Below are positions 1 to 8,048 of a stretch of 64,000 nucleotides of DNA, one piece after another. Position numbers and translations under genes: made by a program. The stretch is from Rhizobiales bacterium 65-79 (GTDB lineage Bacteria; Pseudomonadota; Alphaproteobacteria; Rhizobiales; Rhizobiaceae), in contig MKRJ01000044.1 in assembly GCA_001896885.1 (NCBI GenBank), positions 45,714-109,713 of the forward strand. Direction: 5' to 3'. The notes beneath the pieces were generated by a model that was not told where the DNA came from, did no database searches, and worked only from the letters and a program-made list of their open reading frames with translations. How positions within the stretch are numbered: position 1 is the first letter of the stretch; every line of letters begins with the position of its first letter.

Positions 1-633
1 AACGGCGCCGGCTACGATCCGTGGATGGAGAAGCTGGTTTCGGCTTCCCCCGCTCAGGGCCGCTCGGCGATCGTCGCGGCCACGCTCACCGGCCGGAAGG
101 AGGGCGACAACCCGCATCTCTGGTACGACCCCGCGACACTGCCGGCGGTCGCCAAGGCGCTTTCCGGCGAGCTTGCCAGGCGCGATCCGTCGAACGCCGC
201 CGACTACAAGGCGAACCTGGCAAAATTCAACGCTTCGATGGCCAAGGTCCGCAATGACATCGCCGAGGTCCGCAAGGCCTATGGCGGCACGCAAGTGACG
301 GCGACCGAGCCGGTCTTCGGCTATATGGCCAAGGCGCTCGGTTTCAGGATGCTGAACGAAGAATTCCAGACGGCCGTGATGAACGACGCCGAGCCGACGC
401 CAGGCCAGGTCATCGCTTTCGAGAAGAGCCTGAAGGACGGGTCCGCGAAGGTCCTCTTCTACAACTCGCAGGTGACGGACCAGGCAACCGAGCGCCTCCT
501 CCGGATCGCCAAGGACAACAAGGTTTCCGTCATCGGCGTCTCCGAGACGATGCCGGCCGGCCAGACGATCCAGACCTGGTTCGGCGGACAGATCGAGGCC
601 GTCGAAAAGGCGCTCGCCGCGCGCACCCAATGA
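1..633 (+). CDS. Metal (Zn/Mn) ABC transporter solute-binding protein, 3' part
   Basis: This is the C-terminal 210 residues of a periplasmic cluster A-I metal-binding protein (ZnuA/TroA fold); the 5' end lies outside the window. The family motif NPHLWYDP carries one metal-ligand histidine. At the place where many ZnuA proteins have a histidine before an aromatic-rich helix, this protein has TEPVFGYM, so a glutamate is probably used. Its stop overlaps the ATG of the ATPase gene by four bases (ATGA), so the genes form one operon. Zinc is inferred from the zur gene at the operon end; manganese is not excluded. Confidence 0.85.
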   Translation, partial: NGAGYDPWMEKLVSASPAQGRSAIVAATLTGRKEGDNPHLWYDPATLPAVAKALSGELARRDPSNAADYKANLAKFNASMAKVRNDIAEVRKAYGGTQVTATEPVFGYMAKALGFRMLNEEFQTAVMNDAEPTPGQVIAFEKSLKDGSAKVLFYNSQVTDQATERLLRIAKDNKVSVIGVSETMPAGQTIQTWFGGQIEAVEKALAARTQ

Positions 634-1424
634 ACGCAGTGACTTTCGATCACGTTACGCTCGCCTATGGGGGGCGCCGGGTACTTTCCGGCGTCTCCTT
701 CGCCATTCCGCAAGGCGAGTTCGTGGCGCTGCTCGGCGCGAACGGCGCCGGCAAGACCACTATCCTGCGCGCCATCCTCGGCCTCGTTCGACCGCAGGGC
801 GGGACGATCACCGTGCTGGGCGAAGCGCCGAGGCGCGGCAATCCCGCGATCGGCTACGTGCCGCAGCTCCGCCGCGGCGCGGCGCAGACCTCGATCAGCG
901 GCTTCGACCTCGTCGCCGGCGCGGCCGGCGGCCACCGCTGGGGCTGGCCGGTGGCTTCGGCAACCGAGAAGGTCGCCGCCTGGAAGGCCCTCGAGCAGGT
1001 TGGGGCGACCGACATCGCAAAACGGCCATTCGACCGCCTTTCGGGCGGCGAGCGTCAGCGCATCCTGATCGCCCAGGCGCTCATCGGCGAGCCGAAACTG
1101 CTCCTTCTCGACGAACCGCTGATCAGCCTCGACGCCGGGCATCAGCGCACGATCATCGAGCTCGCGCACGAACTCGGCGAAAGGCGCGGCATCGCCGTGA
1201 TCTTCTGCTCGCACGACATCAACCCGCTCATCAAGGTGGCCGACGAGGTGCTCTACGTCGGCAACGGCAAGGCGGCGATCGGAGGCGTGGACGAGGTCAT
1301 CAACGGGCCGGTGCTGTCGGACCTCTACGGCACGCCGATCAGCGTCGCGCATGTCAATGGCCGCATCTTCGTGATGGCCGACGGGATCGAACTGGAAAGT
1401 CACGCGCATGTTCACGATGCTTGA
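630..1424 (+). CDS. Metal ABC transporter ATP-binding protein
   Basis: Cytoplasmic ATPase of the metal importer, 264 aa, normal for ZnuC-type subunits. It has Walker A GANGAGKTT (about residue 37), Q-loop region YVPQL, signature LSGGERQRI, Walker B LLLLDEPL and the switch histidine in CSHD. The C-terminus is histidine-rich (HAHVHDA), a feature seen in zinc-handling proteins. It overlaps the binding protein gene upstream by 4 bp and the permease gene downstream by 17 bp, which argues for translational coupling. It is not a sugar or amino-acid type ATPase because it follows a TroA-like binding protein and precedes an ABC-3 permease. Confidence 0.92.
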   Translation: MNAVTFDHVTLAYGGRRVLSGVSFAIPQGEFVALLGANGAGKTTILRAILGLVRPQGGTITVLGEAPRRGNPAIGYVPQLRRGAAQTSISGFDLVAGAAGGHRWGWPVASATEKVAAWKALEQVGATDIAKRPFDRLSGGERQRILIAQALIGEPKLLLLDEPLISLDAGHQRTIIELAHELGERRGIAVIFCSHDINPLIKVADEVLYVGNGKAAIGGVDEVINGPVLSDLYGTPISVAHVNGRIFVMADGIELESHAHVHDA

Positions 1425-2208
1425 ATATGATTTCATGCGCAATGCGTTCGCGGCCTCGGCCATCGTTGGGATCGTCGCAGGCGCGGTCGGCTATTTCCTG
1501 GTGTTGCGCGGCCAGACTTTCGCCGGGCACGCGCTCGCCCATGTCGGCTTCCCCGGCGCGACCGGCGCGGGGCTGATCGGGCTTTCTCCGTTTTTCGGGC
1601 TGACGGCGTTCACGCTTGCCGCCGGCATAGGCATCGGTCTCCTCGGCGAGCGGGCGCACCGCGACGTCGCCATCGGCATCGTGCTGACGCTGTCGCTCGG
1701 GCTCGGGCTGCTGTTCCTGCACTTCTATACGTCCAACGCCACTCAGGCGACCAGCGTGCTCTTCGGCAACGTGCTCGGCATCAGCCTCGACACCGTGGCG
1801 GTCCTGGCGGCGATGGCGCTGGTCACGCTCGCCGCACTGACCTTCATCGCCCGCCCCCTCCTCTTCGCCAGCCTGCAGCCCGAACTCGCGGAGGCGAAGG
1901 GCGTCGGTCTCGATCTCGTCTCGACCCTCTTCATGATCATCGTCGCCGTCGCGACGGCCGAGGCAACGCAGATCGTCGGCGTGCTGCTGGTCTTCGCGCT
2001 CATGGTGGCTCCGGCGGCCGCGTCGCATCTGCTGGCGCGGGGCGTGCTCGCCGGGATCCTGGTGTCCATCCTCATCGGCGTCGCGATCGCCTGGGGAGGC
2101 CTCGTCCTCGCCTATCTCACCGATTGGCCGACCAGTTTCTTCATCACCGCGCTCGGCGCGGGCGTCTATATCTCTGCCGCCGTCGCCGACAAATTGCGGA
2201 AGGCCTGA
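1408..2208 (+). CDS. Metal ABC transporter permease (ABC-3 family)
   Basis: Integral membrane subunit of the metal importer, 266 aa with about eight hydrophobic helices. The segment GQTFAGHALAHVGFPGATGA matches the conserved region of the ABC-3 (ZnuB/MntB/TroC) family, and the C-terminal half holds the motif LLVFALMVAPAAAS typical of this family. The chosen ATG lies inside the end of the ATPase gene. The zur gene starts 7 bp after the stop, so the four genes look like one transcript with the regulator last. Metal specificity cannot be read from the permease alone. Confidence 0.92.
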   Translation: MFTMLEYDFMRNAFAASAIVGIVAGAVGYFLVLRGQTFAGHALAHVGFPGATGAGLIGLSPFFGLTAFTLAAGIGIGLLGERAHRDVAIGIVLTLSLGLGLLFLHFYTSNATQATSVLFGNVLGISLDTVAVLAAMALVTLAALTFIARPLLFASLQPELAEAKGVGLDLVSTLFMIIVAVATAEATQIVGVLLVFALMVAPAAASHLLARGVLAGILVSILIGVAIAWGGLVLAYLTDWPTSFFITALGAGVYISAAVADKLRKA

Positions 2209-2215
2209 TCCCGCC

Positions 2216-2680
2216 ATGTTGCCGCGCACGCCATCGGCCATTACGTTAGGCCCAGTATTCCATGAAGCGGCCCAAAGCTTGACGACGGAACTGACAAAAA
2301 ACCAACGGCTCGTCTTCGCGGCCCTGACCCGCGCGGGCACCCCGCTCAGCGCCTATCAGATCCTCGATCTCTTGCGCGACGACGGCTTTCGCGCGCCGCT
2401 GCAGGTCTATCGCGCGCTCGACCAGCTTCGCGGGCTCGGCGTCGTCCATCGGCTGGAAAGCATGAACGCCTTCGTCGCCTGCTCCCACGCCGAGGACCAC
2501 GCGCATCACGGTGAGCCGATCGGCTTCACCATCTGCGAGCGCTGCGGCACGGTCTCGGAGATCCACGACGCCGACTTCCGCGCCTTCGTAGAAGGCATCG
2601 GCGCACGATCGGGCTTCCGCGCGGAAAAGACCACCGTCGAAATCCGCGGCCTCTGCGCCGAATGCGCCGGTGGCGCGTGA
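2216..2680 (+). CDS. zur: Fur-family regulator, zinc uptake regulator Zur
   Basis: A 154-aa Fur-family repressor. The N-terminal winged helix spans about residues 20-85 (KNQRLVFAALTRAGTPLSAYQILDLL). Two CxxC pairs, CERC and CAEC, form the structural zinc site, and a histidine-rich stretch (SHAEDHAHHGE) lies in the regulatory metal-site region. Sitting at the end of a metal ABC operon, it most likely represses that operon when zinc is plentiful. The expected operator would lie upstream of the binding protein gene, outside this window. An in-frame TTG at 2279 is an alternative start, but the ATG at 2216 follows the permease stop closely. Confidence 0.88.
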   Translation: MLPRTPSAITLGPVFHEAAQSLTTELTKNQRLVFAALTRAGTPLSAYQILDLLRDDGFRAPLQVYRALDQLRGLGVVHRLESMNAFVACSHAEDHAHHGEPIGFTICERCGTVSEIHDADFRAFVEGIGARSGFRAEKTTVEIRGLCAECAGGA

Positions 2681-2720
2681 GAGCCGCACCATCCGGACTT
2701 TCCAGAACAACCCTTGAGGC

Positions 2721-3986
2721 ATGAACCGCATGAACACACACCAGCGAAACATCCAGGCTTCCGTCGATCCCGTCAGGCTCGACAGGCTGGCCGAAGTCGC
2801 CGTCAAGGTCGGGCTCAGGCTGGAGCGCGGACAGGATCTCTTCCTCACCGCGCCGGTCGTGGCGCTGCCGCTGGTCAGGCGCATCGTCGAACACGCCTAT
2901 CGCGCCGGCGCCGGACTGGTGACGCCGATCTTCTCCGACGAGGAGATCACGCTTTCCCGTTTCCGCAACGCGCCGGAGGAGAGCTTCGATCGCGCGCCGG
3001 GCTGGCTCTATGACGGCGTCGCCAAGGCGTTTTCGGCCAACACTGCGCGGCTCGCCATCGTCGGCGACAATCCGATGCTGCTCTCCAACGAGGATGCCGG
3101 CAAGGTAGCGCGTGCCAACAAGGCGAACTCCGTCGCCTACCAGCCGGCGCTGGAGAAGATCGCGGGCTTCGACATCAACTGGAACATCGTCGCCTATCCC
3201 GGCGCGTCCTGGGCGAGGCAGGTGTTTCCTGACGATTCCGAGGAGGTCGCGGTGGCCAAACTCGCCGACGCGATTTTCGCGGCTTCGCGCGTGGATGGCG
3301 ACGATCCCATCGGTGCATGGGCGGCGCACAACGCGGCACTGAAGAAGCGGACGGAATGGCTGAACGGCAAGCGTTTCAAGGCGCTTCACTATTCCGGTCC
3401 GGGCACCGACCTGACGATCGGGCTCGCCGACGGGCACGAATGGCAGGGCGGCGCTTCCAGCGCCAAGAACGGCATCACCTGCAACCCGAACATCCCGACC
3501 GAGGAAGTGTTCACCACGCCGCATGCGCGGCGCGTCGAGGGCCATGTCGCCTCGACCAAGCCGCTCTCCTATCAGGGCACGCTGATCGACAAGATCGCCG
3601 TCCGCTTCGAGGAGGGCCGGATCGTCGAGGCGAAGGCGGCACGGGGCGAGGCCGTTCTGGCCAAGGTGCTGGACACCGACGAAGGGGCGCGGCGGCTCGG
3701 CGAAGTGGCGCTGGTGCCGCATTCATCGCCGATCTCGGCGAGCGGCATCCTCTTCTTCAACACGCTCTTCGACGAGAACGCGTCGTGCCACATCGCGCTC
3801 GGCCAGTGCTATTCGAAATGCTTCCTCGGCGGCGCCAGCCTGACGCCGGACGAGATTGCCGCGCAGGGCGGCAACAAGAGCCTGATCCATATCGACTGGA
3901 TGATCGGCTCCGACAAGATCGACATCGACGGCATCGCCGGGGATGGTTCGCGCATACCGGTCTTCCGCAAGGGCGAGTGGGCGTAG
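2721..3986 (+). CDS. Aminopeptidase, M29 family
   Basis: A 421-aa cytoplasmic metallo-aminopeptidase of the M29 family (aminopeptidase T/AmpS type), which removes N-terminal residues from peptides. The C-terminal half carries the expected metal ligands: glutamates in PTEEVFTTP and LGEVALV, and histidine/aspartate positions in DENASCHIALGQ and LIHIDWM. Length is normal for the family. A second in-frame ATG occurs at 2730 and could be the true start. The gene is followed by a strong hairpin at 4016-4043, so it appears to be a single-gene unit. Confidence 0.92.
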   Translation: MNRMNTHQRNIQASVDPVRLDRLAEVAVKVGLRLERGQDLFLTAPVVALPLVRRIVEHAYRAGAGLVTPIFSDEEITLSRFRNAPEESFDRAPGWLYDGVAKAFSANTARLAIVGDNPMLLSNEDAGKVARANKANSVAYQPALEKIAGFDINWNIVAYPGASWARQVFPDDSEEVAVAKLADAIFAASRVDGDDPIGAWAAHNAALKKRTEWLNGKRFKALHYSGPGTDLTIGLADGHEWQGGASSAKNGITCNPNIPTEEVFTTPHARRVEGHVASTKPLSYQGTLIDKIAVRFEEGRIVEAKAARGEAVLAKVLDTDEGARRLGEVALVPHSSPISASGILFFNTLFDENASCHIALGQCYSKCFLGGASLTPDEIAAQGGNKSLIHIDWMIGSDKIDIDGIAGDGSRIPVFRKGEWA

Positions 3987-4015
3987 GGCGCTCGCGCCAA
4001 GGTCGGATTCAAGGA

Positions 4016-4043
4016 AAAGCGCGGCCTGTCGTGGCCGCGCTTT
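4016..4043 (+). terminator. Stem-loop terminator after the aminopeptidase gene
   Basis: A perfect 11-bp stem, AAAGCGCGGCC and its complement GGCCGCGCTTT, encloses a 6-base loop 30 bp after the aminopeptidase stop. The stem closes with A's and T's on either side, as in a rho-independent terminator, although the U-run is only three long. Confidence 0.6.
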
Positions 4044-4060
4044 CGCATGCGATCCACGAT

Positions 4061-4081
4061 GGGTCGCCGAATTCGGAACCC
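4061..4081. promoter_or_regulatory. Interrupted palindrome upstream of the Crp/Fnr-type gene
   Basis: The dyad GGGT-N2-CCGAATTCGG-N-ACCC lies 66 bp before the regulator's ATG. Its centre CCGAATTCGG is a perfect 10-bp palindrome with flanking complementary GGGT/ACCC. The place and symmetry suit an operator, possibly autoregulatory. It does not match the E. coli CRP consensus. Confidence 0.35.
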
Positions 4082-4146
4082 GAGCGGCACCGCGTCCGTT
4101 GTCCGCATATGAGCAAAGCCCCCGGCACTCCCTCCCCTTTTTGACC

Positions 4147-4884
4147 ATGGCGGGTCTGGTTCAAACCAAAAATCCGTTGGTTCTCAACCTTTCTCGCCAC
4201 GATTCGCTGTCGGCCGAGGAGGAGCGAATCCTCGAAGGCGTCGTGGACCGGATCGATAGTTTCCGGGCGGGCGACGATATCGTTCTGGAAGATTCGAGGC
4301 CGAGCGAAAGCTGCCTGATGCTTTCCGGATTTTCGGCGCGCTACCACATCCTCCACGACGGCAAGCGGCAATTGACCGCGCTCCACCTGACCGGCGACTT
4401 CCTCGACCTGCACAGCCTTCTCCTCAAGGTCATGGATCATGGCGTCACGGCATTGACGGACTGCCAGATCGCGCGGGTGCCGCACGACCGGCTGCGGAAG
4501 ATCACCGAGGAGCAGCCTCACCTCACAAGGCTTCTGTGGCTGAGCACCGTAATCGACGCGGCCATCCATCGCGCCTGGATCGTGGCGATGGGCCGCCGCT
4601 CGGCCGTTGGCCAGATGGCGCACCTGCTGTGCGAGGTCTTCCTGCGGCTGGAGGCAGTCGAGCTGACCGACGGCTACAGCTTCGATTTCAGCGTCACCCA
4701 GGGCGAAGTCGCCGACATGCTCGGCCGGTCGACCGTGCATGTGAACCGCGCGCTGCAGTTCCTGCGGCAGAAGGAAATCCTCAGATGGCGCGGGCCGAAG
4801 GTCACGATCGAGGACTGGGACCGGCTGCAGGCGATCGCCGATTTCGACCCGACCTATCTCAGCCTGCGCAAGGAAGCGAGATAG
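4147..4884 (+). CDS. Crp/Fnr family transcriptional regulator
   Basis: A 245-aa regulator with an N-terminal cyclic-nucleotide-binding-like fold (about residues 20-140) and a C-terminal winged helix. The recognition region is [25 protein letters not shown]. No N-terminal cysteine cluster is visible, so it is not a canonical Fe-S Fnr sensor; many rhizobial paralogues of this kind have unknown ligands. The ATG at 4147 was chosen because the family homology begins there; the frame is open further upstream but that part looks non-coding. A dyad at 4061-4081 precedes it. The fumarase gene follows in the same direction. Confidence 0.88.
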   Translation: MAGLVQTKNPLVLNLSRHDSLSAEEERILEGVVDRIDSFRAGDDIVLEDSRPSESCLMLSGFSARYHILHDGKRQLTALHLTGDFLDLHSLLLKVMDHGVTALTDCQIARVPHDRLRKITEEQPHLTRLLWLSTVIDAAIHRAWIVAMGRRSAVGQMAHLLCEVFLRLEAVELTDGYSFDFSVTQGEVADMLGRSTVHVNRALQFLRQKEILRWRGPKVTIEDWDRLQAIADFDPTYLSLRKEAR

Positions 4885-4913
4885 AGCGCGGTTTTCTCGG
4901 GGCACGACAACAC

Positions 4914-4991
4914 CCATATGGATCACGGGCGGCCGGGCATCGCAGGCAGCCGCATTTGCCATCTGGACGGCCGGCTGGCCCGTCCATATGG
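4914..4991. repeat. Imperfect long inverted repeat upstream of fumC
   Basis: Two copies of the palindrome CCATATGG (4914-4921 and 4984-4991) are extended inward by complementary blocks: CGGGC with CCGG on the left, and CCGG with GCCCG on the right. The whole forms an imperfect hairpin of about 20 bp per arm ending 23 bp before the fumC start. It may act on fumC expression as a protein site or RNA structure. Confidence 0.45.
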
Positions 4992-5017
4992 TGCCGCCGG
5001 ATTCCAATGAGGCGATG

Positions 5018-6409
5018 ATGGCTACGACACGTACCGAGACCGACACGTTCGGCCCTATCGAAGTTCCGGGCGACAAATATTGGGGCGCGCAGACCGAACG
5101 CAGCCGGCAGAATTTCAGGATCGGCGGCGAGCGGATGCCGCTGGCGCTCATCCACGCGCTCGGCCTCGTCAAGCGTGCCGCCGCCGAGACCAACATGGAG
5201 CTCGGCCTGCTCGACCCGGCCCTCGGCAAGGCGATCGCCGAGGCCGCCGACGAGGTCGCGAACGGCAAGCTTGACGACCATTTCCCGCTCGTCGTCTGGC
5301 AGACCGGCTCCGGCACGCAGACCAACATGAACGCCAACGAGGTGATCTCCAACCGCGCGATCGAGACGCTCGGCGGACAGCTCGGCTCCAAGAAGCCGGT
5401 GCATCCGAACGACCACGTCAATATGAGCCAATCCTCCAACGACACTTTCCCGACGGCCATGCATGTCGCGGCGGCGCGGGAAGCGGCGATGTACCTGATG
5501 CCGGCGCTGAAGGAACTGACTTCCGAGTTGGCCGCCAAGGCCGAGGCCTTCGCCGGCATCGTCAAGATCGGCCGCACCCACACGCAGGACGCCACGCCGC
5601 TCACGCTCGGCCAGGAGTTCTCGGGCTATGTCGCGGCGCTGGAGCTCGGGAGGAAGCGCATCGAGCAGGCCCTGGGCGACGTCCATGCGCTGGCGCAGGG
5701 CGGAACCGCCGTCGGCACCGGCCTCAACGCGCCGAAAGGTTTCGATACCGCGATCGCCGCGCGGCTTGCGAAGATCACCGGACTGCCCTTCCGCACGGCA
5801 GAAAACAAGTTCGAGGGGCTGGCCTCGCACGGCGCGCTGGCGAACTTCCACGGGGCATTGGCCGCGCTCGCCGCCGACCTCTTCAAGATCGGCAACGACA
5901 TCCGCTTCCTCGGCTCCGGGCCGCGCTCCGGCCTAGGCGAGCTTCGCCTGCCGGAAAACGAGCCGGGCTCATCGATCATGCCGGGCAAGGTCAACCCGAC
6001 CCAGGCCGAGGCGCTTACCATGGTCGCCACGCAGGTGATCGGCAACAACGCAGCCGTGCTGATGGCGGCGAGCCAGGGCCATTTCGAGCTCAACGTGTTC
6101 AAGCCGGTGATCGCGCTCAACGTGCTGCAGTCGATCCGGCTGCTTGCCGACGCCATGCGCTCCTTCGCCGACAATTGCGTCGCCGGCATCGAGGCCGACG
6201 AGACGCGCATCGCCGATCTGATGGGCCGCTCGCTGATGCTGGTGACGGCGCTGGCGCCGACGATCGGCTATGACAACGCGGCCAAGATCGCCAAGACGGC
6301 GCACAAGAACGGCACGACCCTGCGCGAGGAAGCGATCCGGAGCGGACTGGTTTCGGAGGCGGATTACGACCGTATCGTCAAGCCGGCGGACATGACGCAT
6401 CCGAAGTGA
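5018..6409 (+). CDS. fumC: Fumarate hydratase class II
   Basis: Class II (iron-independent) fumarase of the TCA cycle, 463 aa, the usual length. It contains the superfamily signature [11 protein letters not shown] (near residue 317), the substrate loop [14 protein letters not shown] and the catalytic-site region [14 protein letters not shown]. The start MATTRTETD at 5018 was preferred over an adjoining ATG at 5015 and one at 4988 because GAGG at 5009-5012 is best spaced to it. The gene follows a Crp/Fnr-type regulator and a long inverted repeat. Aspartase shares the fold, but the sequence around the active site is fumarase-like. Confidence 0.96.
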   Translation: MATTRTETDTFGPIEVPGDKYWGAQTERSRQNFRIGGERMPLALIHALGLVKRAAAETNMELGLLDPALGKAIAEAADEVANGKLDDHFPLVVWQTGSGTQTNMNANEVISNRAIETLGGQLGSKKPVHPNDHVNMSQSSNDTFPTAMHVAAAREAAMYLMPALKELTSELAAKAEAFAGIVKIGRTHTQDATPLTLGQEFSGYVAALELGRKRIEQALGDVHALAQGGTAVGTGLNAPKGFDTAIAARLAKITGLPFRTAENKFEGLASHGALANFHGALAALAADLFKIGNDIRFLGSGPRSGLGELRLPENEPGSSIMPGKVNPTQAEALTMVATQVIGNNAAVLMAASQGHFELNVFKPVIALNVLQSIRLLADAMRSFADNCVAGIEADETRIADLMGRSLMLVTALAPTIGYDNAAKIAKTAHKNGTTLREEAIRSGLVSEADYDRIVKPADMTHPK

Positions 6410-6418
6410 GCCTCCGCG

Positions 6419-6451
6419 ATTGTGAACGACAATATTCTCGTTGTTCACAAT
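6419..6451. promoter_or_regulatory. Palindrome upstream of the DoxX gene
   Basis: ATTGTGAAC at 6419-6427 and GTTCACAAT at 6443-6451 are perfectly complementary 9-bp arms, and the match partly continues inward. The site starts 10 bp after the fumC stop and lies 83 bp before the DoxX start. Without a T-run it looks more like an operator for a dimeric regulator than a terminator. Confidence 0.5.
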
Positions 6452-6533
6452 TCGGGCCCACACCGTATACGAGCCGGCCGGTCGCGGAGATGGACCAATT
6501 CGGGTAAGGGGCGGCAACCAAAGGAGACCCGTC

Positions 6534-6917
6534 ATGCCCGCCAACATCGTCCTGCTCGTCGCGCGCATCCTGCTCGCCATCATCTTCATCATGTCCGGCT
6601 TCGGCAAGCTGACGGACATCGCCGGAACGGCATCCTACTTCACCGGATACGGCCTGCCGATGCCGACCGCGACCGCGGTGATCGTCGGCCTGATCGAGCT
6701 TCTCGGCGGGCTTGCCGTGCTCGTCGGTTTCCAAACGCGCATCGCAGCCTGGGTGCTCGCGATCTTCGCGGTGGCGTCGGCGCTGGTGGCGCATACGGAT
6801 TTCGCCGACCAGATGCAGATGATCAATTTCCTCAAGAACCTCGCAATGGCCGGCGGCTTCCTGGCGCTCGCGGTCCAAGGCGCCGGATCGATATCGGTCG
6901 ACGGACGGCGGAGGTAG
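6534..6917 (+). CDS. DoxX family membrane protein
   Basis: A 127-aa inner-membrane protein with four hydrophobic helices, matching the DoxX family (ILLAIIFIMSGFGKLTD near the N-terminus, GLIELLGGLAVLVGF in the middle). Members are linked loosely to redox or thiol stress, but no biochemical role can be assigned here. The ATG at 6534 was chosen because AAGGAG lies seven bases upstream and the helix-rich domain starts there; the open frame before it is not protein-like. A palindrome at 6419-6451 may control it. Confidence 0.88.
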   Translation: MPANIVLLVARILLAIIFIMSGFGKLTDIAGTASYFTGYGLPMPTATAVIVGLIELLGGLAVLVGFQTRIAAWVLAIFAVASALVAHTDFADQMQMINFLKNLAMAGGFLALAVQGAGSISVDGRRR

Positions 6918-6943
6918 CTTGAGGGCGGGGGTAAATGTAACCA

Positions 6944-7067
6944 CCCCCCTCACCCGGTTCGCGCTGCGAACCACCCTCTCCCCGTTGGGGAGAGGAGCGC
7001 CGGCCGCACGGTTTCTTCCTCTTCTCCCCGACGGGGAGAAGGTAGCCCGAAGGGCCGGATGAGGGGG
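6944..7067. repeat. RIME-like paired palindromic element
   Basis: Two palindromic units in inverted orientation lie between the doxX and hisG genes. The left unit contains CTCTCCCCGTTGGGGAGAG and the right unit TTCTCCCCGACGGGGAGAA. Each also has a second hairpin next to it. The layout matches rhizobial intergenic mosaic elements and is related to the units at 11216, 18128, 26297 and 59759. The elements lie between converging genes and may also help terminate them. Confidence 0.75.
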
Positions 7068-7132
7068 CCGAGCCGGCCGCTTCGGTATCCAGTTCCGCCA
7101 TGGCTCCGGACGTTCGCCGCTTCAGAACGCTC

Positions 7133-7828
7133 TCAAACGCGGAAGCCCGCAAGCCTACCGGCAATGTCCGCGACGATTGCCGCGTCGCCGCCTCGTCTCT
7201 TCGAACGGACGAGACAGGCCTCCGATCTCAGGATGACGCCGTCCTCCAGCACCTTCAGCCGGTTCGCCTTCAGCGTCGAGCCGGTCGTGGTGATGTCGAC
7301 GATCACATCCGCCAGGCCCGCCGCCGGCGCGCCCTCGGTGGCGCCGAGGCTCTCGACGATGCGATAGACCTGGATGCCGTGCAGCTGAGAAAAGAACTGC
7401 TGGGTCAGCCGCCAGTATTTCGTCGCGATGGTGAGCCGCCGTCCGTGGCGCTGGCGGAAATCCGCCGCCACGTCGTCCAGATCGGCCATGGTGGCGACGT
7501 CGAGCCAGACTTCCGGCACCGCCACCACCACGTCGGCGCGGCCGAAACCCAGGCGCGCCGCGATCTCCGTGCGCTCAGACCAGTCGGCAAAGGTCTCGCA
7601 GAGCAGGTCCTCGCCGGTGACGCCCAGATCGACATGGCCCTCGCCAACCTCGCGCGCGATCTCGGAAGCCGAAAGATAGGCGATCTCGACCTTCTCGAAA
7701 TCCTTGATGCGGGCGTTGTACTGCCGCGCATCCGACGGCGCCTCGACGACGAGCCCGGCGCGTGCCAATGCTTCCGTCGCCTGGTCCTTCAGCCTGCCCT
7801 TGGAGGGGAGCGCCAGCGTGATGGTCAT
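7133..7828 (-). CDS. hisG: ATP phosphoribosyltransferase, short form
   Basis: First enzyme of histidine synthesis, joining ATP and PRPP. At 231 aa it is the short HisG form, which lacks the C-terminal regulatory domain and needs HisZ; hisZ lies just upstream on the same strand. Typical motifs are [11 protein letters not shown] at the N-terminus and [18 protein letters not shown], which holds the PRPP-binding loop. It ends the hisS-VOC-hisZ-hisG series but is separated from hisZ by 220 bp holding a dispersed repeat. Feedback control by histidine would act through HisZ. Confidence 0.95.
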   Translation of the reverse strand: MTITLALPSKGRLKDQATEALARAGLVVEAPSDARQYNARIKDFEKVEIAYLSASEIAREVGEGHVDLGVTGEDLLCETFADWSERTEIAARLGFGRADVVVAVPEVWLDVATMADLDDVAADFRQRHGRRLTIATKYWRLTQQFFSQLHGIQVYRIVESLGATEGAPAAGLADVIVDITTTGSTLKANRLKVLEDGVILRSEACLVRSKRRGGDAAIVADIAGRLAGFRV

Positions 7829-7888
7829 GGGCGGCTCTCTCGATCGAGAAGCCGCTCACCCCTGGGCCTGTGAAACTGCGTCGACGTC

Positions 7889-8014
7889 ATCCTCGGGCTT
7901 GTCCCGAGGATCTGCCTCTGCCTCCGGTCGTCGCAGCGAAAATCGGCTGTTCGTTGCACTGGATGCCCATTGACGACACCGGCACAGGCGGATCCTCGGG
8001 ACAAGCCCGAGGAT
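7889..8014. repeat. Dispersed element bounded by two hairpins
   Basis: Both ends carry the hairpin ATCCTCGGG-N5-CCCGAGGAT (7889-7911 and 7992-8014). The loops, CTTGT on the left and ACAAG on the right, are complementary because the ends are inverted copies. A related copy of nearly the same size is at 59527-59649. This is a short non-coding, MITE-like repeat located between hisZ and hisG. Confidence 0.75.
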
Positions 8015-8048
8015 GACGGCGCTAGATTCGGCATCCTCCCAAAAAACA

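Noticed and set aside
6944..7067. CRISPR-like repeat spacing
   Set aside because: Only two palindromic units in inverted orientation with different sequences; no regular direct repeats, spacers or cas genes anywhere in the window.
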